Shown piece after piece: positions 47,080-55,969 of a stretch of DNA of 64,000 bases (its first letter is position 1; the number at the start of each line of letters is the position of its first letter). Origin of the DNA: an uncultured Lachnospiraceae bacterium (GTDB taxonomy: Bacteria; Bacillota; Clostridia; Lachnospirales; Lachnospiraceae); NCBI GenBank assembly GCA_947626395.1, contig CANQRU010000008.1, forward strand, positions 24,296 to 88,295, given 5' to 3'. Under the pieces are notes generated by a model. It was given only the letters and a program-made list of their open reading frames with translations. It searched no databases and was not told where the DNA came from. Position numbers and translations under genes: made by a program.

Positions 47080-48551
47080 AGGCGATTCTGGTATTAATAG
47101 ACAGCCTGAACCGGGAATATTTGAAGGCGTATAATCCGGACGCCTGGACGGTAACGCCGAATCTGAATGCCTTCGCGGAGGAGAACGTTCAGTTCTGGAA
47201 ACATTTCACAGGTTCCGCGCCCTGTATGCCGGCCAGAAGGGATATGATGACCGGAAGGCTGAATTTCCTGGAACGGAACTGGGGACCGATGGAACCGTTT
47301 GATAACTGCTTTCCGAGGCTTTTGAGGGAAAGGGGAATATTTACCCATATTATCACGGACCACGCCCATTATATGGAACCGGGAGGAGAAGGATATCTTC
47401 AGAGCTATCAGTCCTGGGACTATGTACGGGGGCAGGAGTGGGATCCGTGGGTATCCCGCGTGCGTCCGGCTTCGGTGCCGGAGAAGTATTACGGCCAGTA
47501 TTTCGACGAGTACCAGCAGAACCGGGTCAGGTTCACCACGGACGACACGTTCCCGACGCCGGTCTGTTTCCGGCACGCGTCGGAGTGGCTCAGGGACAAT
47601 AAGGATGAGGACGGTTATTTTCTGCAGGTAGAAGTATTTTCTCCCCATGAACCGTTCAACGCGCCGCAGGAGTTTCTGGATCTGTATGAGGATGATTATG
47701 AGGGTCTGCCTTTTGAGACCTCGACGTATCGGAAGGTGACGGAGCCGCCGGAAGCGATCGCGCATCTGAAGAAGAAGTACGCGTCCGGTCTTACCATGGT
47801 GGACAAGTGGTTCGGCCGGTTCATGGATACGGTGCGGGAGCTGGGACTGTATGAGGATACGCTGATCATTGTGACGACGGATCACGGTCATCTGCTGGGA
47901 GAACATGGCTATACAGGGAAGAACTACATGCACCAGTATAACCGCATCGCGAATATCCCTCTGTTTGTGCATTATCCGGGAATAAAAGCGGGAAGGGCGG
48001 AGGAGATCACACAGAATATCGATCTGATGCCGACCATTCTGGAATATTTTAACGTGCCGCTGCCGGACCGCGTACAGGGGACTTCGCTGCTGCCGCTTCT
48101 TACGGGAGGCACTTTCCGTCCGCGGGGGTTTGCTTTATACGGCACGTTCGGAGGGCCGGTCACCATATTTGACGGGAAATACACGTACCACCGGGCGCCG
48201 AAGGATGAGACGAACACGCCGCTTTATTACTATACGTCGATGCCGGTGACATTGCTTAAGTTCCTGGGGAAAGACTGTGCGGACCGGATTGAAATGGGAA
48301 GATTCCTGAAGCATACGGATTATCCGGTATATAAGATCCCGGCGCGGTTTCCGATCATGCAGTTAAGGTCGACGGAACCGTTTAAAGACACGCTTCTGTA
48401 CGACTGGGAGAATGACTGGGAACAGGAGCGTCCGGTTCAGGATCCGGAGATACACGGCGTGATGCGAAAGAAGCTGATCGATATTATGAAATGGGCGCAG
48501 TCGCCGGAGGATCAGTTCCTGCGTCTGGGATTATACGCAAAGGAGGAATAG
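47076..48551 (+). CDS. Type I (Cys-type) sulfatase
   Basis: GSAPCMPARRDMMTG (C-x-P-x-R formylglycine motif), TTDHGHLLGEHG; ATGA overlap with tctA. Confidence 0.93.
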   Translation: MKAILVLIDSLNREYLKAYNPDAWTVTPNLNAFAEENVQFWKHFTGSAPCMPARRDMMTGRLNFLERNWGPMEPFDNCFPRLLRERGIFTHIITDHAHYMEPGGEGYLQSYQSWDYVRGQEWDPWVSRVRPASVPEKYYGQYFDEYQQNRVRFTTDDTFPTPVCFRHASEWLRDNKDEDGYFLQVEVFSPHEPFNAPQEFLDLYEDDYEGLPFETSTYRKVTEPPEAIAHLKKKYASGLTMVDKWFGRFMDTVRELGLYEDTLIIVTTDHGHLLGEHGYTGKNYMHQYNRIANIPLFVHYPGIKAGRAEEITQNIDLMPTILEYFNVPLPDRVQGTSLLPLLTGGTFRPRGFALYGTFGGPVTIFDGKYTYHRAPKDETNTPLYYYTSMPVTLLKFLGKDCADRIEMGRFLKHTDYPVYKIPARFPIMQLRSTEPFKDTLLYDWENDWEQERPVQDPEIHGVMRKKLIDIMKWAQSPEDQFLRLGLYAKEE

Positions 48552-48555
48552 GAAA

Positions 48556-49377
48556 ATGGGAGCGCTTACCATACGTCCGCTGAATACGGGATTTGTAACG
48601 ACGATCCCAAGGCAGTATCTGTATCATCATTCTACGGTGGCCCACCGTCCTGATATACCGGACGAGCGGATCGCGATGCCGGTGTTTACATATCTGGTGG
48701 AGGGCGGAGAAGAGCTTCTTCTGGTCGACACAGGCATGGCGTGGAGCGAACGGGCCAGCAGGTACCATCATCCGGGGTCCTTTCAGCCGGAAGGACATTC
48801 GATCACAGAGCGTCTGGCCGGGGCGGGATACAGACCGGAGGATGTGGGAATCGTCGTGCTGACCCACATGCACTGGGATCATATTTACTATCTGGATCGG
48901 TTTAAGAACGCGAAGATCATTGCCAATAAAAAGGAATATGAGTTCGCCATGGATCCGATCCCTTTGTATTACAAATCCTATGAGCATCCGAAGCTTTACG
49001 CGGACAGGCCGGATAAGATCACAAGGCCCTTCGAGGGGCTTAAGATCACGACGGTAACGGGAGAAACGGAAATCATGCCCGGAGTGAGGGTGTTCGAGAC
49101 GCCCGGGCATTCCCCCGGACATCAGTCCGTAGAGATCGACACCAGACAGGGCAGCTTTATCTGCTGCGGGGATTCTGTTTTTATACTGGACAATATTGAG
49201 CCGATCCCGGAGATCGCGTATGATATCACTCCGCCGGGACGGTACGCGGATATCGTGAGTACCTGGAAGAGTATCGAACTGCAGAAGGCGCGCGTGAGAC
49301 ATCCGGATTTTCTTCTGCCCTGTCACGAGAAGAAGCTGCTTGAACGGATAAAAGAGACCCCGGTGCTGGGGCTGTAG
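48556..49377 (+). CDS. MBL-fold hydrolase, N-acyl homoserine lactonase-like
   Basis: LTHMHWDHIYYLDRFKNAKIIANKKEYEFA; ETPGHSPGHQSVEI; CCGDSVF. Confidence 0.92.
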   Translation: MGALTIRPLNTGFVTTIPRQYLYHHSTVAHRPDIPDERIAMPVFTYLVEGGEELLLVDTGMAWSERASRYHHPGSFQPEGHSITERLAGAGYRPEDVGIVVLTHMHWDHIYYLDRFKNAKIIANKKEYEFAMDPIPLYYKSYEHPKLYADRPDKITRPFEGLKITTVTGETEIMPGVRVFETPGHSPGHQSVEIDTRQGSFICCGDSVFILDNIEPIPEIAYDITPPGRYADIVSTWKSIELQKARVRHPDFLLPCHEKKLLERIKETPVLGL

Positions 49378-49396
49378 AAAGGCGTGAAACAACAGC

Positions 49397-50614
49397 ATGA
49401 AGACGATAGGAATAGCCGCCTGCCTGGATACAAAGCTGTATGAGGCGGCGTTTGTAAGAGACAAGCTTGCCGCCATGGGCTTTCATCCGTTGGTTCTCGA
49501 TATCAGTACGGCGGGAGCGACTCCGGACTGGGCGGATGTCAAAAGAGAACAGATACTGGATCTGGCCGGCTATTCCTGGGAGCAGATGACCGGTCTGACA
49601 AAGGAGCAGGCGATCGGGCGGATGGCGGAAAGCTTCTCTCTGATGCTTTTAAAGCTGTGCCGCGAAGGGGCCATAGACGCGGTCCTGGGCATGGGCGGGC
49701 TACAGAATACCGTGATTTGTTCCCGGGCGATGCAGGCGCTCCCCCTGGGCTTTCCGAAGCTGATCGTCTCGACGGTCGCCAGCGGATCCCGGTATTTTGA
49801 CACGGTCGTGGGGGACAGCGATATTGTGGTCATGCCGTCGATCGTGGATTTCGCGGGGATGAATCCGATCGCGGAGGTGGTCTTAAGCAACGCGTGCGCG
49901 GCGGCCGCGGGCATGGTACGGCACGGCGGCGGACGGATCGACAGCCATGGCCGGCCTCTGATCGGCACGACGCTCATGGGAGTAACGAACGATACGGTTA
50001 TGCGCGCGGCGGACCGGCTGAAAGCGGAAGGGAAGCAGATCGTAAGCTTTCATTCGACCGGGGCCGGGGGCCGTATGCTGGAGAAGATGATCCTGGACGG
50101 CAGCGTGACCGCGGTGATGGATTTGACCCTGCATGAGATGACGGCAGAATACTTCGGCGGATATGGTTACAGCGGCGGAGCCGCGAACCGTCTGTGCGCG
50201 GGCGCGGAAAAGGGAATACCCATGGTGGTGTGTCCCGGAGGGATCGATTTCATATGCCTGCGTCCGGATGAGCTTTTCCCCGATCAGGAGAAGAGAGGCT
50301 ACACCTGGCATAACGCCGGACTGACCCATACCAGACTCTATGAGCCGGAGATCCTTTCCATTGCGGAAACGATCGTTCAGAGGCTGAACCGGGCGAAAGG
50401 AAAGGTCACAGTGATACTGCCGATGAGAGGACTGCGAACGATGAGCCGTCCGGGGGAGTTATTCTATATTCCGGAGACGATCGAAAAGATCGGAAGGCTG
50501 TTTGAAAAAGAACTGAGACCGGATATCCGGCTTAAAAAATATGATCTGAATTTTGACGATCCTGAGTTCGGGGACGCGGCGGCCGGTGAAATGCTCAAAC
50601 TATTGGACAGTTAA
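49397..50614 (+). CDS. Tm-1-like ATP-binding domain / UPF0261 family protein
   Basis: IDAVLGMGGLQNTVICSRAMQALPLGFPKLIVSTVASG; VGDSDIVVMPSIVDFAGMN; LMGVTN. Confidence 0.92.
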   Translation: MKTIGIAACLDTKLYEAAFVRDKLAAMGFHPLVLDISTAGATPDWADVKREQILDLAGYSWEQMTGLTKEQAIGRMAESFSLMLLKLCREGAIDAVLGMGGLQNTVICSRAMQALPLGFPKLIVSTVASGSRYFDTVVGDSDIVVMPSIVDFAGMNPIAEVVLSNACAAAAGMVRHGGGRIDSHGRPLIGTTLMGVTNDTVMRAADRLKAEGKQIVSFHSTGAGGRMLEKMILDGSVTAVMDLTLHEMTAEYFGGYGYSGGAANRLCAGAEKGIPMVVCPGGIDFICLRPDELFPDQEKRGYTWHNAGLTHTRLYEPEILSIAETIVQRLNRAKGKVTVILPMRGLRTMSRPGELFYIPETIEKIGRLFEKELRPDIRLKKYDLNFDDPEFGDAAAGEMLKLLDS

Positions 50615-50631
50615 TTTGACGGAGGAGAAAG

Positions 50632-51249
50632 ATGTACCGTTCGGACGATATAGTGAAGGAACTGGCTGCGGCGGCCGGTGAATTCTGCGATAAAAAACTG
50701 CAGCTTGGCAACGGAGGGAACCTGAGCATGCGGATACCGGGGAAGGACCTGATGGTCGTGAAGGGGTCCGACGTGGCGTTTTCCCAGATTTCCAGATCGA
50801 AGCTGGTCGTTGCGGATTTTGACGGGAATGTGGTGGAAGGAGAGATAAAACCGTCGAAGGAGTCGCTTCTGCACGGCGCGATATATAAAAAAATGCCCGG
50901 CGTTGGGGCAGTCATGCACTGTCATTCGCCGTGGGCGACCAGCTGGGCCGCTCTGCGGAGAGACCTGCCCGCGGCGACGTATCATTCCGTTCTTAAGCTT
51001 GGGGGGCCGGTTCCGGCTTTCGACTCGGGAAGTTACGTCGTGCCGAAGGAATTTTTCCCGGAGATCCTGTCCTGTCTTGAAAGAAATCCGAAGCTGAAAG
51101 CCTTTCTGCTGACAGGGCATGGTCAGGTTGCGATGGGGAAAAACATGGCCGAAGCGAAATTCCTGGCCGAGCTGGTGGAGGAGACGGCCCAGATAGCGAT
51201 CCTGTCCGGTCTTGCGGAAAGCGTTATCTGTCCGGGTCAGACAGGGTAG
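50632..51249 (+). CDS. Class II aldolase/adducin family protein
   Basis: LGNGGNLSMRIPGKDLMVVKGSDV; AVMHCHSPWATSWA; LLTGHGQVAMG. Confidence 0.93.
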   Translation: MYRSDDIVKELAAAAGEFCDKKLQLGNGGNLSMRIPGKDLMVVKGSDVAFSQISRSKLVVADFDGNVVEGEIKPSKESLLHGAIYKKMPGVGAVMHCHSPWATSWAALRRDLPAATYHSVLKLGGPVPAFDSGSYVVPKEFFPEILSCLERNPKLKAFLLTGHGQVAMGKNMAEAKFLAELVEETAQIAILSGLAESVICPGQTG

Positions 51250-51883
51250 ATACGACCAGGGCCAGATGATCGACGATCACTTTCCCGGCGGTGAGGGCGT
51301 CCCTTTTCCTGAGGGCGTCCAGGACCTTTAAATGTTCCTGAATAGAAGCGTCGGTTTTCCCTTTGGTGTGAATATACATATAACGATACGGTTCCACAAG
51401 ATCCCACAGCTGGAAGATATGGCTGACCAGATATTCCCGGCGGCTGAAACTGTACAGCGCGTGATGGAACGAGCGGTTGTCCCGGATGAATTCCGGCAGA
51501 TCGTCGCAGTGCTGCTGCATCTGGTCGTTGATCCGGGTAAGCTCCGCGATATCTTCGTCTGTGATATTCTCACAGGCATATCTGGCAGCCGGGCCTTCGA
51601 GAAGCGCGCGAAGTTCATAGATCTCGGCCAGCTTCTCGTTCGAAAGGCGGGTCACGATGGCTCCCGCGTTAGGACGGACGTCCAGAAGACCTTCGGTCTG
51701 CAGGCGGTTGAACGCGTCGCGGACAGGCGTGCGGCTGACCTGCAGGCGTTCCGTGATCATCTCCTGGCTCAGCCGTTCTCCCGGTTTAAATTCCGAACTT
51801 AAGATGGCGTTACGGATCCATTCGTATACTACATCCGATAATCTGGAATATTTGATAAGAGGAGAACCGTTCTGGGATGACAT
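51224..51883 (-). CDS. GntR-family (FadR-type) transcriptional regulator
   Basis: LSQEMITERLQVSRTPVRDAFNRLQTEGLLDVRPNAGAIV wHTH; FCD-type C-terminus. Confidence 0.95.
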   Translation of the reverse strand: MSSQNGSPLIKYSRLSDVVYEWIRNAILSSEFKPGERLSQEMITERLQVSRTPVRDAFNRLQTEGLLDVRPNAGAIVTRLSNEKLAEIYELRALLEGPAARYACENITDEDIAELTRINDQMQQHCDDLPEFIRDNRSFHHALYSFSRREYLVSHIFQLWDLVEPYRYMYIHTKGKTDASIQEHLKVLDALRKRDALTAGKVIVDHLALVVSTLSDPDR

Positions 51884-51951
51884 ATCAATAGCCTGCCTTT
51901 CTTATGGAAATCACCGAAGGAATTATAAACAGTATAGCATAAATATGCAAA

Positions 51952-51996
51952 AAGGTCAATGGACTTTGGATACAACATCCAAAATCCATTGACCTT
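51952..51996 (-). terminator. 20-bp-stem hairpin, terminator for the pilT operon; contains TTGGATACAA word
   Basis: AAGGTCAATGGACTTTGGAT-acaac-ATCCAAAATCCATTGACCTT, 19/20 complementary, T-run on minus strand. Confidence 0.8.
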
Positions 51997-52012
51997 ATCC
52001 GATTTTCGCCGC

Positions 52013-53071
52013 TTAGATCAGCCGCATCCTCATCTGTTCCGGATCCGTGCTGTAATTGATGCAGGTCTCCTTGTCGATCCTGCCCTGCTGGAACAGGCGC
52101 AGAAGGCTGTTGTTCATGCTGACCATGCCTTCCGACATGCTGGTCGCGATCACATTGTCGATCTGGTGGATCTTGTTCTCGCGGATCATGTTGCGGATGG
52201 CGTTGTTCAGATACATGATCTCAAAGGCGGGAGCCAGATTATTGTCCTTCGTGGTCAGGAGCTGCTGGGAAATAACCGCCTGCAGAACCATGGACAGCTG
52301 TACGCGGATCTGTTGCTGACCATCCGGCGGGAATACGTCCACGATACGGTCAATGGTGTTGGCCGCGCCGACGGTATGCAGCGTGGAAATGACCAGATGG
52401 CCTGTCTCCGCGGCTGTCATGGCGATGCGGATCGTCTCGAAGTCGCGCATCTCTCCCAGAAGAATGACGTCCGGAGCCTGACGCAGGGCGGCGCGGAGGC
52501 CGCTGACATAGCTGTCGGTATCCTGGCCGACTTCACGCTGGGTCACAACGGATTTGTCGTGGCGGTGCAGATATTCGATGGGGTCCTCCAGTGTGATGAT
52601 ATGGGCGCCGCGCTCGTGATTGATCTTATCGATGACGCAGGCCAGCGTCGTGGACTTGCCGCTGCCGGCCGCGCCGGTCACCAGGACCAGGCCCTTCTTC
52701 AGCGACGAGATCTTCATGACGCCGTCCGGAATGCCTAACTGGGTGTAGTTCGGAAGTTCGAAACGGACGATCCGGATGATGGCGCCCAGGGAACCGCGCT
52801 GCTTCATGATGCTGGCGCGGAAACGGGAAAGCCCGGGAAGCGCGAAGGAGAAATCATCGTCGCCGGAGTCCAGGATATGTTCCATCTTCCGGTGGCTGCT
52901 GACTTCGTAGATCTCGGTGATCAGTTTGTCCATGGCGTCCGGGAAGATGCGCTCGTCATTCATGGGGCGGATCTGACCATGCACTTTCATGGAGATCGGG
53001 ATGCCGGGGATCATGAAGATGTCGGAGGCTTCCTGATCGACTGCCTGTTTTAAGATTTCCTGTATGTTCAT
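52013..53071 (-). CDS. PilT-like type IV pilus retraction ATPase
   Basis: LVTGAAGSGKSTTLACVIDKINHERGAHIITLEDPIEYLHRHDKSVVTQREVG; ALRQAPDVILLGEMRDFETIRIAMTAAETGHLVISTLHT. Confidence 0.96.
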   Translation of the reverse strand: MNIQEILKQAVDQEASDIFMIPGIPISMKVHGQIRPMNDERIFPDAMDKLITEIYEVSSHRKMEHILDSGDDDFSFALPGLSRFRASIMKQRGSLGAIIRIVRFELPNYTQLGIPDGVMKISSLKKGLVLVTGAAGSGKSTTLACVIDKINHERGAHIITLEDPIEYLHRHDKSVVTQREVGQDTDSYVSGLRAALRQAPDVILLGEMRDFETIRIAMTAAETGHLVISTLHTVGAANTIDRIVDVFPPDGQQQIRVQLSMVLQAVISQQLLTTKDNNLAPAFEIMYLNNAIRNMIRENKIHQIDNVIATSMSEGMVSMNNSLLRLFQQGRIDKETCINYSTDPEQMRMRLI

Positions 53072-53131
53072 AGTGGAAACATCCTTTCCTGTATAAGATT
53101 CTGTGACTGAAAACTGCTGCTGCGGCGGGAA

Positions 53132-53611
53132 TTACTGCGCCATATCCGCGCCGAACACAGGCATACGCGTATCGATGACATATTCGGTGCTGTTGAAAAC
53201 ATAATAGGACAGGACATTGCGTCCGAAAGCGTCCAGCTCCATACGGAGAGTCTGGCCGTTCTCCAGCGGTACATCGCAGTGAACCGAGCCGTCTTCCGTT
53301 ACGGATATGGCGTAGCCTTCCGGAAGCGCCTGCGCCGCTGTCAGCGCGGCCGTCAGCGCTGCGTCCTGCGAAACGGATGCCGCTGCGCCTGCGGCGTTAT
53401 CCGCGTCTCCAAGCGCTTTCTGATAATCACGGATAAATGTCTGCGCCTGCGCGTCTGCCGCGTAGTAGATCCGAACCGCGTCTGCGTGACGTTCTGAGAA
53501 AGACAGGGCGGTCCTGGCGTCACTTAAGCTCAGCAGGCTGAACACAGCGAGGCACAGGATCAGAAAGATCAGTACGATCGAGGAGATGCCGATACTGATG
53601 CGGTTCTTCAT
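53132..53611 (-). CDS. Single-TM pilin/pseudopilin-like hypothetical protein
   Basis: MKNRISIGISSIVLIFLILCLAVFSLLSLSDARTALSFSERHADAV; within PilT/PilC operon. Confidence 0.7.
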   Translation of the reverse strand: MKNRISIGISSIVLIFLILCLAVFSLLSLSDARTALSFSERHADAVRIYYAADAQAQTFIRDYQKALGDADNAAGAAASVSQDAALTAALTAAQALPEGYAISVTEDGSVHCDVPLENGQTLRMELDAFGRNVLSYYVFNSTEYVIDTRMPVFGADMAQ

Positions 53612-54036
53612 AACGGCCTCCTTTCTGCTGCCGCCCGTGCGCCGTTCAGCGTACAGAGGACCTCGCCGTCCCGCGTATCCGTCGCTTCCACGACAACGGA
53701 GAGAAGCCCGTCCGCCGCGTCAAAGGTAACTTTCAGAGTATAGGTATCTGTGGAAAAAGCGGTCCCGATGCGTTCCGCTTCTGCCGCAAAGCCGTTTTCT
53801 CCGCCGGCGACAGCGTCAAAGCCGGCTTCGCTGACGGCATCGTCAAACGCCGCATAGATCTCTTCTATGGCGTTGGAGGCCGCCAGAGTGGCCTTGTTCA
53901 GCGTCTCCGCCTTACGGCTCATCTGTTCCGCTTTGGCAAAGGCCAGTACAAAGATGCAGGCGCAGATCAGGAAAAACGCGCATACCCACATCATTTCCAT
54001 CAGGAATGCGTAAGAAGGACGTTCCCGCTTCTTCAT
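53608..54036 (-). CDS. Single-TM pilin-like hypothetical protein
   Basis: MKKRERPSYAFLMEMMWVCAFFLICACIFVLAFAKAEQMSRKAETL; overlapping operon organisation. Confidence 0.7.
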   Translation of the reverse strand: MKKRERPSYAFLMEMMWVCAFFLICACIFVLAFAKAEQMSRKAETLNKATLAASNAIEEIYAAFDDAVSEAGFDAVAGGENGFAAEAERIGTAFSTDTYTLKVTFDAADGLLSVVVEATDTRDGEVLCTLNGARAAAERRPL

Positions 54037-54548
54037 GACGCGCCTCCTTCCCGGCGGCTTCGCAGAAGAAGCCTCGCCCTGTTGTCGTCGCCCAGGGAGA
54101 TCGTCAGGATGCGGTCCCCGCCGGAAAGCTCTTCAATGGAGAAAGCGAGAGCCTGGCAGTCCATGATATCCAGACCGTCGTCCACGCTTAAGCCGCTGTC
54201 GGTCCGGGAGAACAGCTCCTTCAGCTTCAGCTGGCCGCCGCTCTCATAGATCCAGGTCTCATAATCGGTATCGCCGTAATGGGAGAGCATAACTAACACA
54301 GAACAGCCGTCGATGTCGCGGACCTCGATGGCGTTCTGTTTATCGCTCTGGCGGATCTTATTCGTGATATAGGCAAGCGCCGTGTCGGTCTCGAAGGAGG
54401 CGTTATCTCTTCCGCGGATATTCTCATAGACACGGCTGCCGATCAGGATCGTAAATATGGTACAGATCAGAAATACAAAAAACAGCAGGGCCGGGAACAG
54501 CTGCTCGGCTCCCTGGGAGGGCCTTTTGGATGCCTTTGGATTCGCCAT
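54033..54548 (-). CDS. DUF4860-like single-TM protein
   Basis: GAEQLFPALLFFVFLICTIFTILIGSRVYENIRGRDNASFETDTALAYITNKIRQSD; ATGA overlap with upstream gene. Confidence 0.75.
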   Translation of the reverse strand: MANPKASKRPSQGAEQLFPALLFFVFLICTIFTILIGSRVYENIRGRDNASFETDTALAYITNKIRQSDKQNAIEVRDIDGCSVLVMLSHYGDTDYETWIYESGGQLKLKELFSRTDSGLSVDDGLDIMDCQALAFSIEELSGGDRILTISLGDDNRARLLLRSRREGGAS

Positions 54549-54886
54549 CACTCTTCCTCCTCTTCCACCGGGATTATCGTGATGTCCGGCATGATGTTGC
54601 TGGCCCATCCGCTGTAGAACACATTATAGGCCTTACGGTCAATGGAAATACCGTAATGTTCTTCCAGATATTCCACGCTGGGCGGGTACCGCCCTTCAAT
54701 GGCATAACACTGAACAGAAGCGCGTTTTACTGCCTCTGTCAGTGCGTTCAGATTCTCCTCTTTCGTCCGCTCGGCCACGCTGCCGGTGCCTGCCGTAAAC
54801 AGATAGAGGCAGGCTGCGATAAGGATTGCGGAAGCCGCAAGACCGATGATGGGGAATTTCTTTTTCTGCCGAACTACATGTATCAT
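54548..54886 (-). CDS. Small pilin-like protein with N-terminal TM
   Basis: MIHVVRQKKKFPIIGLAASAILIAACLYLFTAG...ALTEAVKRASVQCYAIEGRYPPSVEYLEEHYG (pseudopilin-like). Confidence 0.75.
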   Translation of the reverse strand: MIHVVRQKKKFPIIGLAASAILIAACLYLFTAGTGSVAERTKEENLNALTEAVKRASVQCYAIEGRYPPSVEYLEEHYGISIDRKAYNVFYSGWASNIMPDITIIPVEEEEE

Positions 54887-54899
54887 AGACTGAGCCCCC

Positions 54900-55949
54900 T
54901 TAACCGATCGCGGACAGGATGCCGGCTAACGGAAGCATGACGGACAGAAGCACCAGACCGACGGCTACGGCCAGGATCGTGACGATAGCCGGCTCCAGGC
55001 GGGCTACCATGGAATCCAGGGCATCTTCCGTCTTCTGGTCGTAATCATCGGCCAGCTTGCGCAGGATGGATTCCAGCTGGCCGGCGCGGCTGGCCACACG
55101 CAGAAGCTGCAGGTCGAAGCCGGAGAACAGTTCCGCGTCTTTCACCGCGTCGTAGAAACTGCTGCCCTGAAGGACCAGTTCGTTGGTCTTCTTGATAGCG
55201 GCGGATATCTGCGGATGATCCGCCAGCTTCTCCGCCATGTTCATGCCTTCTTCCAGCCGCAGACCGCAGCGCAGCGTCACGGAAATGGTGCTGCAGAAAC
55301 GGCGCAGGGCAGACATCCGGCTGATATTCGAATGGGAACTGATGAAATTCATGACGGCCGTGGCGAACGCCGGCTGTTTGCCGCTGCTGCTTAAGAGGCG
55401 GACGATGACAATGGCCGCCGCCAGGACGACGATGACAACCAGGGCGACGCCGCTTAAGATGCCGCCGATATGGATAGCGGCCTGGGCTACCGGCGGGATC
55501 GCCGCTCCAAGCTGCTCATAGACGCCGGAAAAGATCGGCATGATCCTTGTAAACAGGATAAATAAAATCACAAGAAGCATGAACACCATCATGGCGGGAT
55601 AGGTGAGGGCCCTGCGCAGGCTCTCCGCCAGTCTGGTTTCACGCTCGTAGTAATCGGAGAGTCCCTCCAGGGTCACGTCCAGCGTACCGGTGCGTTCGCC
55701 CAGAACGATCATCTCCACCATATAAGGCGGGAAGCAGTCGGCTTCCGTGACCGCCTGACTGAAAGAGCCTCCCATCCGGATCTTGTCGGACATACCGGTC
55801 AGGAGCTTCTTCTCATTCTCATCGGCGGCGTCCTCTGCCATGACCGCCAGTCCCTCGTAGATCGGGACGGCGGACTTGAACAGCAGTGAGATCTGCATAC
55901 AGAAACCGGCCAGGGCCAGTCCCTTAAACGGTGATTTTGTCTTCGCCAT
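54900..55949 (-). CDS. Type II secretion system F-family / PilC-like membrane protein
   Basis: MIVLGERTGTLDVTLEGLSDYYERETRLAESLRRALTYPAMM; LLRVASRAGQLESILRKLADDYDQKTEDALDSMVARLEPAIV. Confidence 0.95.
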   Translation of the reverse strand: MAKTKSPFKGLALAGFCMQISLLFKSAVPIYEGLAVMAEDAADENEKKLLTGMSDKIRMGGSFSQAVTEADCFPPYMVEMIVLGERTGTLDVTLEGLSDYYERETRLAESLRRALTYPAMMVFMLLVILFILFTRIMPIFSGVYEQLGAAIPPVAQAAIHIGGILSGVALVVIVVLAAAIVIVRLLSSSGKQPAFATAVMNFISSHSNISRMSALRRFCSTISVTLRCGLRLEEGMNMAEKLADHPQISAAIKKTNELVLQGSSFYDAVKDAELFSGFDLQLLRVASRAGQLESILRKLADDYDQKTEDALDSMVARLEPAIVTILAVAVGLVLLSVMLPLAGILSAIG

Positions 55950-55969
55950 GATGATAACCTCCGTTTGTC

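Noticed and set aside
51952-51996. Pure GntR operator
   Set aside because: A 20-bp stem with a T-run positioned downstream of pilT is better explained as a terminator; any operator role is kept only as a secondary hypothesis
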